A DNA stretch of 32,771 nucleotides from Candidatus Methanophagales archaeon. Lineage in GTDB: Archaea; Halobacteriota; Syntropharchaeia; Alkanophagales; Methanospirareceae. The translations under genes and the position numbers were made by a program. Below the pieces are notes generated by a model. The model was not told the DNA's origin. It saw only the letters and a list, made by a program, of their open reading frames with translations, and ran no database searches. Position 1 is the stretch's first letter. Every line of letters starts with the position of its first letter. The stretch is taken from NCBI GenBank assembly GCA_017883965.1, contig JAFNKG010000023.1, positions 1 through 32,771 on the forward strand, written 5' to 3'. Shown piece after piece: positions 8,501 through 13,950 of this stretch.

Positions 8501-9502
8501 CCCGGAGCATATGGAACAAACTTAGATGATACCGTGGTTGCCAGTAGCACATGGGAAAATGAGACAAAACTTGCCAATCTTTACATTAAAAGAATGAGCC
8601 ACGTATATGGCGTGGATACATGGGGCAATCAGCATGCAGGAGTATTTGAGGAGAATCTGAAAAGAGTGGACGTTGCATTACATAGTCAAAGCTCTAATCT
8701 GCATGGCGTGATGGACAACGATGATTATTTCCAATATCTGGGTGGGTTAGCATTAGCAGTAAGAAACACAAAAGGGGAAACACCCGACCTTTATATAAGT
8801 AATCAGAGGAATCCCGGAGAAGAAAAAATCGAAGAACTGAGCAACTATCTCACAAGGGAACAAAGAGCGAGATATTTCAGTCCGAAGTGGATTAGAGGGA
8901 TGAAGGAGGAGGGGTATGCAGGAGCGAGAGAGATGGCAAAATTCGTAGAGCACCAGTGGGGATGGGACGTAACCGTGCCTGAACTTATCACTGAAAGGAT
9001 GTGGAATGAAACTTATGAGGTCTATGTTATGGACAAATATGATCTTGGATTGAAGGAATTTTTTGAAGAAAATCCTTATGCCTACCAATCAATTACTGCG
9101 AGAATGCTTGAGGTGTCAAGAAAAGGATACTGGCATCCCTCCGAAGAGGTTCTTGAGGAGCTTGCTAAAGAATATGCCGAATCTGTTGCTGAGCATGGTG
9201 TGACTTGCTGCCATCATACTTGCGGAAACCCTCTTTTACGTGAATATATTGCCGGTATCATTTCAGCTCCGGGAGTGATAAGCACTGGAACAGCGGTGAA
9301 GTATAATAAAGAAGTGCTGTCAGCAGCAGGAAAGGGCGGTGTAGGGGAGGAAGAAGTAGTAAAAGTAGGTAAAGTGATGGAAGAAGTAGGGGTAGAAGAA
9401 GGATTTCCTGTTTCTGCAACTCCACTGGTGGGGATTATAGCAGCAATAGTTATTCTCTTATTCATCTATGCAGGCTACAAGCTCGGGGGTAGAAAAAGAT
9501 AA
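5534..9502 (+). CDS. cobN: CobN/BchH-type chelatase, exported and membrane-anchored
   Basis: Large-subunit homologue of cobaltochelatase CobN and magnesium chelatase H, 1322 aa. Residues 1-29 look like a signal peptide (MKIVR, then LLTVFSLCLFLCLSVF). The body has CobN hallmarks: HFGKHGSQEWLPGK near residue 543, YLGGLALAVRNTKG, and RARYFSPKWIRGMKEEGY near 1112. A CCHHTCGN cluster near 1225 could bind metal. The C terminus is a membrane helix (LVGIIAAIVILLFIYAGYKL) followed by GRKR, so the enzyme domain should lie outside the membrane with a short cytoplasmic tail. About 19 N-X-S/T sequons support exposure. No AAA+ partners (CobS/CobT or ChlI/ChlD) are nearby; ExbB/ExbD-like genes take their place. 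The family resembles HmuS of haem-uptake loci. Cobalt insertion, metal removal or tetrapyrrole salvage are all possible. Confidence 0.88.
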   Translation: MKIVRLLTVFSLCLFLCLSVFQSVFPTQGKDNKCDICFIVGSAGYKGLIADAAGELGLNVTVYTAEEISRIPASLRGYDIIFLEMLDSKSQMEVESRIREGKEAGAKIIVIHSGETDLGNVNVSAHPWIEEYWENAGTENSKRLLVYLAVTFCEMKLEVKTPMVLPDDAIYHSEATELFESLDAYLEWYEHGPGKPTAGILFYKSYYATGDLKVIDELIQSLEERGINVIAAYQKTSPFLLEEAKPDIILSMKAFRICYQSPEEGLKDLERIDVPVMNLIQLSSENETEWRGSEQGIPGIGIPWEIAQPELDGTIEHVVIGGKSIDPVTGFSYYEPIEDQIKWVVNRTISWIELRNKDNPEKRIAVIYYNHGGGKDNFGACYLNIAPSLEKLLGAMKEEGYKVRGEVPNETEFVDLMIRQGRNIGSWAPGELKKVAENESVVLFPVNKYLEWFNGLPNESREKVIEKWGNPPGDVMVYENTTGKYFVFPVIKMGETILAPQPTRGKLQNNTALYHDKELVPHHQYIAFYFWLNREYKADGIIHFGKHGSQEWLPGKESGLSVESCWPAILIQDMPVIYPYEMDNVGEGTQAKRRGNAVIVDHLTPPIEMSGLYGNLSELHQKMHLYMDTTEPRLKEEYRQSILDLCEGMGIDEDANFSVEELREARLEEFEEFVMRGKVHQYLHELSSEYIPYGLHTLSQPPEGEGLIKMVKSMLGEEYEEHVEAVYDIDHFALLEGNKTMLDELLEEVIINNTPIEEAQYKRLGTMSDNITTDLELAQKYSENIAGCDIEIPRILEGLEGRYVPPKIGNDPIRSPEAIPTGNNFYSFDSRIVPTKEAWKIGKELADQLIAEHQEKKGAYPNKVAFVLWSVETMRHQGITESEILYLLGAKPVWDGRDKVVDIELINSEELGRPRIDVLVTTSGLYRDTFPDKVKHIDRAVKLVSNVTEEEFRNYAKENSFSIYSSLLKEGYNESVATNLSKARIFSESPGAYGTNLDDTVVASSTWENETKLANLYIKRMSHVYGVDTWGNQHAGVFEENLKRVDVALHSQSSNLHGVMDNDDYFQYLGGLALAVRNTKGETPDLYISNQRNPGEEKIEELSNYLTREQRARYFSPKWIRGMKEEGYAGAREMAKFVEHQWGWDVTVPELITERMWNETYEVYVMDKYDLGLKEFFEENPYAYQSITARMLEVSRKGYWHPSEEVLEELAKEYAESVAEHGVTCCHHTCGNPLLREYIAGIISAPGVISTGTAVKYNKEVLSAAGKGGVGEEEVVKVGKVMEEVGVEEGFPVSATPLVGIIAAIVILLFIYAGYKLGGRKR

Positions 9503-9508
9503 GAAAAA

Positions 9509-10096
9509 ATGAAATCAAAGATAAGATGGGATTATAAGACGTATGGAATCCCGGACGAGCTATTCTCGAAATCTAAAGCAGGCTTAACGAGGGAAGAAAT
9601 CCGTTCGATTATCGTATCAAAAGCGAGAATAAAAGGAGTGGAGAGGATTTTAGACGTTGGCACGGGTTCAGGAAGCGTATCTATCGAATTCGCGAGGTTA
9701 GGTTGCGATGTTACGGCGGTGGAAAAGGACGAAGAGAATTTTGAAATTGCAAGAAAGAACATAGAAAAATTTGGATTAAATGATAAAATCGAGCTTATCT
9801 TTGGTGAGATGGAGAATGCTGATTTGGACAATAGTTATGATGTCATCTTTTTCGGCGGCACGGATAACCTTGACAGATCGTTCGACAATGTGTTCAAGCA
9901 CTTGAAAAACGGGGGGAGAATTATCATAGCTGCAGTCAGGCTTGAAACGGTGGTGGAAGCCATAAAAGTATTGAAAAGCAGAGGTATCAACCCAGAAGTT
10001 TTGAATATCTGCTTGAACAAAGGAAAGGATTTGGGAGGAAAAACCGCACTCGCACCTTCTTATCCTGTGTTTCTGATCTATGGAGACAAGAAATGA
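9509..10096 (+). CDS. cbiT: Cobalt-precorrin-6B C15-methyltransferase (decarboxylating)
   Basis: SAM-dependent class I methyltransferase of the anaerobic cobalamin pathway, which methylates C15 (with acetate side-chain decarboxylation). The N terminus has the CbiT signature YGIPDELF followed by the LTREEIRS helix. The SAM-binding motif LDVGTGSGSVSIEFA is at about residues 48-62, with the acidic AVEKDEEN strand end after it. Length (195 aa) matches stand-alone CbiT. Its usual partner CbiE (C5-methyltransferase, often fused as CobL) is not in the window. It begins 6 bases after the cobN stop and ends with a 4-nt overlap into cbiL. Confidence 0.92.
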   Translation: MKSKIRWDYKTYGIPDELFSKSKAGLTREEIRSIIVSKARIKGVERILDVGTGSGSVSIEFARLGCDVTAVEKDEENFEIARKNIEKFGLNDKIELIFGEMENADLDNSYDVIFFGGTDNLDRSFDNVFKHLKNGGRIIIAAVRLETVVEAIKVLKSRGINPEVLNICLNKGKDLGGKTALAPSYPVFLIYGDKK

Positions 10097-10791
10097 ATAT
10101 CGGCAAGCTGTATGGAATAGGTGTAGGACCAGGAGACCCGGAGCTACTCACGCTGAAAGCATATAAGACACTTAAAGAAGTGGATATGATAGTTGCTCCG
10201 AGTTCGAGAGAGGGTAAAAGGAGTTTGGCTCTCCTCACAGTTGAAAGAATTATAAAAGAAAGGGAAAACGAGCTCATTGTTGTTGAACCGGTGTTCCCGA
10301 TGACGAAAGACCAGACGAAATTGGACTTCTATTGGGGAAAGGCGAGGGAGGAAGTGCTGGAAAAAGGGAAAGGATGTGAAACTGTTGCATTCATCACCCT
10401 GGGAGACCCAAGTTTATATTCCACATTCTACCGGTTCTTAGAGATTTTCAAAGACGTCGTGGACGAGGTAGAAGTGATACCCGGAGTAACATCTTTCTCG
10501 GCTTGCTCTTCTATTGCTAAAGTCCCCATTGCGGAAGGAAATGAAATCGTTTCCATTGTCCCCGAAGCGAATGATAAATCAGCAGAGGTGATAGGTAGAT
10601 CTGACACCGTTGTATTTCTCAAGCCGAAGAATGTAGAGCGGATAAAAAAAATGCTTGCTGGCAGTAAAGCTATTTTAGGCATTAAAATCGGGTTTGAAGA
10701 CCAAGAGTTGGTTTTGGAGAATCTTGATGCAATAGACGTACCGGATCATTACCTCGCAACGCTCATTGTAAAGAAGGAGGAAGAGGAATGA
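10093..10791 (+). CDS. cbiL: Cobalt-precorrin-2 C20-methyltransferase
   Basis: Tetrapyrrole (class III) methyltransferase that adds the C20 methyl group to cobalt-precorrin-2. The glycine-rich N-terminal motif GIGVGPGDPELLTLKA, the central TLGDPSLYSTFYRF motif and the IPGVTSFSACSS SAM-binding segment are all present. The LDFYWGKAREEVLE insertion is typical of CbiL/CobI rather than CbiF or CbiH. Length 232 aa is normal. Start and stop each overlap the neighbours by 4 nt, so it is translationally coupled to cbiT and cbiF. Confidence 0.92.
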   Translation: MNIGKLYGIGVGPGDPELLTLKAYKTLKEVDMIVAPSSREGKRSLALLTVERIIKERENELIVVEPVFPMTKDQTKLDFYWGKAREEVLEKGKGCETVAFITLGDPSLYSTFYRFLEIFKDVVDEVEVIPGVTSFSACSSIAKVPIAEGNEIVSIVPEANDKSAEVIGRSDTVVFLKPKNVERIKKMLAGSKAILGIKIGFEDQELVLENLDAIDVPDHYLATLIVKKEEEE

Positions 10792-11516
10792 AAGTAGTAT
10801 TTGTGGGTGCGGGACCGGGCGACCCTGAATTGCTCACCATAAAGGGGAAGCGGGAAATAGAAAGTGCCGATATGATCATATATGCGGGTTCTCTGGTTCA
10901 TAACGATGTTTTAAAATATGCAAGGGGAGATGCGGTACTGATAGACAGTCATGGAAAGACCAGAGACGATATTTTCGCACTTTTCGCGAAATTTGTAAAT
11001 GAGGGAAAGAAAGTGGTAAGACTTCATTCTGGCGACTTGAGCTTCTATTCCGCTATTCAAGAACAGATAGGATTCCTCCAGTCAAAAAATATACAGTTTG
11101 AAGTTGTTCCCGGAGTTACTTCCTTCTCTGCCGCTTCTGCATCCCTGAAAAGGGAACTCACTTCACCAGACGTATCGCAAACGCTGATAATCACGAAACC
11201 GTTTGGGAAAACAGGTAAGCCGGCAGGAGAAAGTATAAAAGAACTTTCCGAGCACAGAGCGACAATGATAGTCTTTCTCGGCGTTCATCTCATTGACGAC
11301 GTCGTTTCAGAGCTGAGGTTTGGCTATCCGCCAGAGACACCCGCTGCGGTGGTTCATAAAGCGTCATGGACTGAAGAGAGAATAATACGAGGCACTTTAG
11401 AGGACATAGCCGAGAAGGTGAAGAATGCGGGCATAAAGAGCCAATCCGTGATAATTGTAGGTGATGCACTTGAAAAATCAGGCATTTCAAAATTGTATTC
11501 TGGAGGTAAAAAATGA
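10788..11516 (+). CDS. cbiF: Cobalt-precorrin-4 C11-methyltransferase
   Basis: Class III tetrapyrrole methyltransferase acting at C11. It begins VVFVGAGPGDPELLTIKGK and contains the family-specific YAGSLVH motif, VVRLHSGDLSFYSAIQEQ, and VVPGVTSFSAASASL. The YAGSLV and HSGD combination distinguishes CbiF/CobM from the other cobalamin methyltransferases. Length (242 aa) is normal. The genes on both sides overlap by 4 nt. It acts before CbiG, which opens the ring lactone formed earlier, and the cbiG halves are the next two genes. Confidence 0.93.
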   Translation: MKVVFVGAGPGDPELLTIKGKREIESADMIIYAGSLVHNDVLKYARGDAVLIDSHGKTRDDIFALFAKFVNEGKKVVRLHSGDLSFYSAIQEQIGFLQSKNIQFEVVPGVTSFSAASASLKRELTSPDVSQTLIITKPFGKTGKPAGESIKELSEHRATMIVFLGVHLIDDVVSELRFGYPPETPAAVVHKASWTEERIIRGTLEDIAEKVKNAGIKSQSVIIVGDALEKSGISKLYSGGKK

Positions 11517-11908
11517 TTGCCATTTTCTCGCTTGCTCAGAAATCAGTTGCAATTGCTGAAAAGGTGAAAAGCGTGCTTTTAGACGAAGGGTTCGATGCAG
11601 AGCTGATATGCCCGGAAAAAATTTCGTGCAACTGCGCAGATGAGAAGGTGAAAAGCGTTTACAGGGCGATAAGTGAAAGTTTCAAAGAGAAGAAGAACAT
11701 TGTTGCCGTTCTCCCTTTAGGTGTGGTTGTGAGGGCAATAGAGCCGAAGAAAAAGACCGAAGACCCCTGGGTAGTCTGCATAGATGAGAATGGGAACTAT
11801 GTTATACCTGTGCTGAACGGGCATAGAGGTGCGAATGAATTCTCAAAGCTCATTGCAGAGGGGATATCAGCAGAAGCTGTGATAACAACTTTTCATGAAG
11901 ATGACTAA
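11513..11908 (+). CDS. cbiG: CbiG N-terminal domain, separate gene
   Basis: Corresponds to the N-terminal domain of cobalt-precorrin-5A hydrolase CbiG, which opens the delta-lactone and releases a two-carbon fragment during ring contraction. Recognisable features are the IAIFSLAQKSVAIAEKV start, VAVLPLGVVVRAIEP, and VVCIDENGNYVIPVLNGHRGANEFS, the conserved substrate-domain motif. The protein ends at 131 residues; the middle linker and the C-terminal domain present in usual CbiG (about 300 aa or more) are missing here. The next gene, overlapping by 14 nt in another frame, supplies the C-terminal domain. The two products probably assemble. An assembly frameshift is less likely because both halves have sensible ends. 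Confidence 0.85.
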   Translation: MIAIFSLAQKSVAIAEKVKSVLLDEGFDAELICPEKISCNCADEKVKSVYRAISESFKEKKNIVAVLPLGVVVRAIEPKKKTEDPWVVCIDENGNYVIPVLNGHRGANEFSKLIAEGISAEAVITTFHEDD

Positions 11909-12287
11909 AGAAGTCTATATCGGAATCGGATTTCATCGCGGCGTTGAAGCGAAGGAGATGGAGAGCGCAATTTGCGGGTTCTTAGAGGAATTGGGGATAG
12001 AACTGAAAGAAGTTAAAGGGTTATGCACGGTGGATTTTAGAAAAACAGAGGAGTTGCAGGAGGTTTCTGCTAAGTTTGGTATTCCACTGTTTTGTTTTTC
12101 ACGAAACGAAATAAACGGTGTGAACGTGCAGTCAAAAAGCGCAGCAATGGAAGCACTTAACATAAAAGGTGTTGCTGAGCCCTGTGCTATCTTAGGAGCA
12201 AAGAGGAATAAGGGCAAGTTCAAATTCGTGAAAAGGAAATCGTTTGATGGGAAGGTAACATTGGCGGTGGTATTATGCTATCGGTAG
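11895..12287 (+). CDS. cbiG: CbiG C-terminal domain, separate gene
   Basis: Matches the C-terminal domain of CbiG: an N-terminal YIGIGFHRGVEAKEME segment (family pattern GIGxRRGxxxxxI), a central LCTVDFRKTEELQEVSAKF, and the diagnostic GVAEPCAILGA motif near residues 90-100. It is 130 aa long. The start could be ATG 11895 or ATG 11901, both inside the end of the upstream gene. It should work with the N-terminal half encoded immediately upstream as a two-subunit cobalt-precorrin-5A hydrolase. The last 13 nt overlap the cbiH-cbiC fusion. Confidence 0.85.
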   Translation: MKMTKEVYIGIGFHRGVEAKEMESAICGFLEELGIELKEVKGLCTVDFRKTEELQEVSAKFGIPLFCFSRNEINGVNVQSKSAAMEALNIKGVAEPCAILGAKRNKGKFKFVKRKSFDGKVTLAVVLCYR

Positions 12288-13672
12288 TGAGTATAGGACC
12301 AGGTTCTTTGGATTTGCTTACTGAACGAGCGAGAGCGCGGATTTCAAGTGCGGATGTTATTATGGGAAATGCGAGATACATCGAGCTGATAAGGGAAATC
12401 ATTCCGAAGGGTTCTGAGGTGATAACAGGCAGAATGGGAACAGAGGTTGAACGTGCGAAGAAAGCAGTTGAGCTGGGAAAACACAAAAATGTCGTTGTTG
12501 TCTCCGGAGGTGATGCGGGCATCTATGGCATGGCGGGGCTGGTACTCGAGGTTATTGGAGATTTTAATACGGACTCGAAGCTGGAAATAATACCGGGGAT
12601 AACAGCGGCATCCGCAGCATCTGCCTTACTCGGTGCACCTTTGTCGAATGATTTCGCAATTGTCAGTTTGAGTGATTTATTAGTGCCGTGGAGCGAGATA
12701 GAAAAGAAACTGGAAGGATTAGCGAAAACGGACATCGCTGTTGTGATATATAACCCAAAGAGCAAAAACAGAACGGTTCAATTGGAGAAGGCATACGAGA
12801 TTTTCATGCGGTTTCGTGATGCGAAAACAATCGTTGGCATCGTGAGAAATGCAGAAAGAGAAGGATGCGAAATTGAGATTACCGCATTAGAAGATTTGCC
12901 GGATTCCTATCATCGTATAGATATGTCAACGACCGTTATTATCGGCTGCGCGGGGACGAAAAATCTCGGTGGACGAATGGTTACACGGAGAGGATATGAG
13001 AGGAAATATAATTACGATAGCGGGGGAGGGAATACCGGCAATCAGGGTCAGGAAAAAAGAGATTATATCGAGGCGGGAAGCAGGATATGGGAGAAGAGCA
13101 AGGCAATCGTAGGGGATATTGTTTCAAAATATTCTGGTTCGTTAAGCGAGCACGAACGAAGAGTAGTGGAAAGGGTAGTTTTTGCTAATGCCGACCCTTC
13201 GTTTCTGGACGTGCTCGTGTTCAAACATAATCCGGTTGAGAAGGGGATACGGAGCATAAAAGATGGGAAAACACTCATTACAGACATTGAAATGGTGAAA
13301 GCGGGCATTAACAAAAAATACAAGGGAAAGGTGAAATGCTTTGTGAATGCGCCAAAAGCGATGGAGATAGCGGAAAAGGGGGATGTGACGAGGACTGCCG
13401 CTGGAGTCAGGCTCGCAAAGGAACTCATTCATGATAACATCATAGTTATTGGAAATTCACCTTCGGCATGCCTGGAGCTCTTTGCACTTATTGAACAGGG
13501 CATAAAGCCTGCTATTATTGTTGCAGCACCCGTAGGGTTTGTCAATGCCGCAGAGGCGAAAGAGATGATATTGAGTTCTGGTATACCATGCGTAGTGGTA
13601 AAAGGAGCACGTGGAGGCACTCCATCTGCAGTGGCAATTATTAACGAGATGATTGAGATTGCATATCAGTAG
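12275..13672 (+). CDS. cbiH/cbiC: CbiH-CbiC fusion: C17-methyltransferase and C12 methylmutase
   Basis: Two cobalamin enzymes in one 465-residue chain. Residues 1 to about 240 are CbiH (cobalt-precorrin-3B C17-methyltransferase, ring contraction), with VVSIGPGSLDLLT, VVVVSGGDAGIYGMAG, IIPGITAASAASALLGAP and VVIYNPKSKNR. A flexible linker of about 25 residues (YDSGGGNTGNQGQ) leads to CbiC (cobalt-precorrin-8 methylmutase) from about residue 265, with IVIGNSPSACLELF, APVGFVNAAEAKE and KGARGGTPSA. Order and spacing indicate a true fusion. The position aligned with the catalytic His of CobH (R-M-V-H-A) reads R-V-V-F-A here, so Phe303 (codon 13181-13183) replaces it. It is the last gene of the operon before the defence island. 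Confidence 0.88.
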   Translation: MLSVVSIGPGSLDLLTERARARISSADVIMGNARYIELIREIIPKGSEVITGRMGTEVERAKKAVELGKHKNVVVVSGGDAGIYGMAGLVLEVIGDFNTDSKLEIIPGITAASAASALLGAPLSNDFAIVSLSDLLVPWSEIEKKLEGLAKTDIAVVIYNPKSKNRTVQLEKAYEIFMRFRDAKTIVGIVRNAEREGCEIEITALEDLPDSYHRIDMSTTVIIGCAGTKNLGGRMVTRRGYERKYNYDSGGGNTGNQGQEKRDYIEAGSRIWEKSKAIVGDIVSKYSGSLSEHERRVVERVVFANADPSFLDVLVFKHNPVEKGIRSIKDGKTLITDIEMVKAGINKKYKGKVKCFVNAPKAMEIAEKGDVTRTAAGVRLAKELIHDNIIVIGNSPSACLELFALIEQGIKPAIIVAAPVGFVNAAEAKEMILSSGIPCVVVKGARGGTPSAVAIINEMIEIAYQ

Positions 13673-13895
13673 TTTGCGAAATTACAGCGATTTCAGTCCA
13701 GCTTTCAATGATGATTTGGAAGTTACGCCAGAGGGAAGAAAGGTAGAAAAATATCAGTCACGAAACCATAATTGCACGAAATAATAATTGAATTAATGTT
13801 AAAAATTGAAATTATATGAAACTTTTCTTGCAATTATATTCACAAAAATTGTAGAATATTAGAAACTAAAATGTAAACTGTCGAAAAATTTTTGT

Positions 13896-13905
13896 ATCAC
13901 AATGG
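13896..13905. repeat. Left copy of 10-bp direct repeat flanking the defence island
   Basis: ATCACAATGG occurs here, 45 bases before the methyltransferase start, and again at 21301-21310 just after the helicase gene. The pair brackets the three island genes. It may be a target-site duplication or recombination scar; ten bases is short, so chance is not excluded. Confidence 0.35.
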
Positions 13906-13911
13906 TTGATA

Positions 13912-13946
13912 TTCACACCACCTCTCGCAAAATTTGGCGGTGTGAA
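13912..13946 (+). promoter_or_regulatory. Hairpin covering the methyltransferase ribosome binding site
   Basis: TTCACACCACC (13912-13922) and GGCGGTGTGAA (13936-13946) pair over 10 of 11 positions around a 13-base loop. The right arm holds the only Shine-Dalgarno-like sequence (GGCGGTGTGA), 8-9 bases before the ATG at 13951, so the folded RNA would hide it. It could equally be a DNA operator. The rest of 13673-13911 is AT-rich, has several TATA-like stretches and a T-run, and contains no convincing gene. Confidence 0.5.
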
Positions 13947-13950
13947 ATAA

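Noticed and set aside
13674-13784. 36-codon open stretch from TTG after cbiH-cbiC (contains DDLEVTPEGRK)
   Set aside because: Too short, no ribosome binding site and no recognised family. It could be the remnant of a gene broken by the island, but nothing supports that beyond the open frame.
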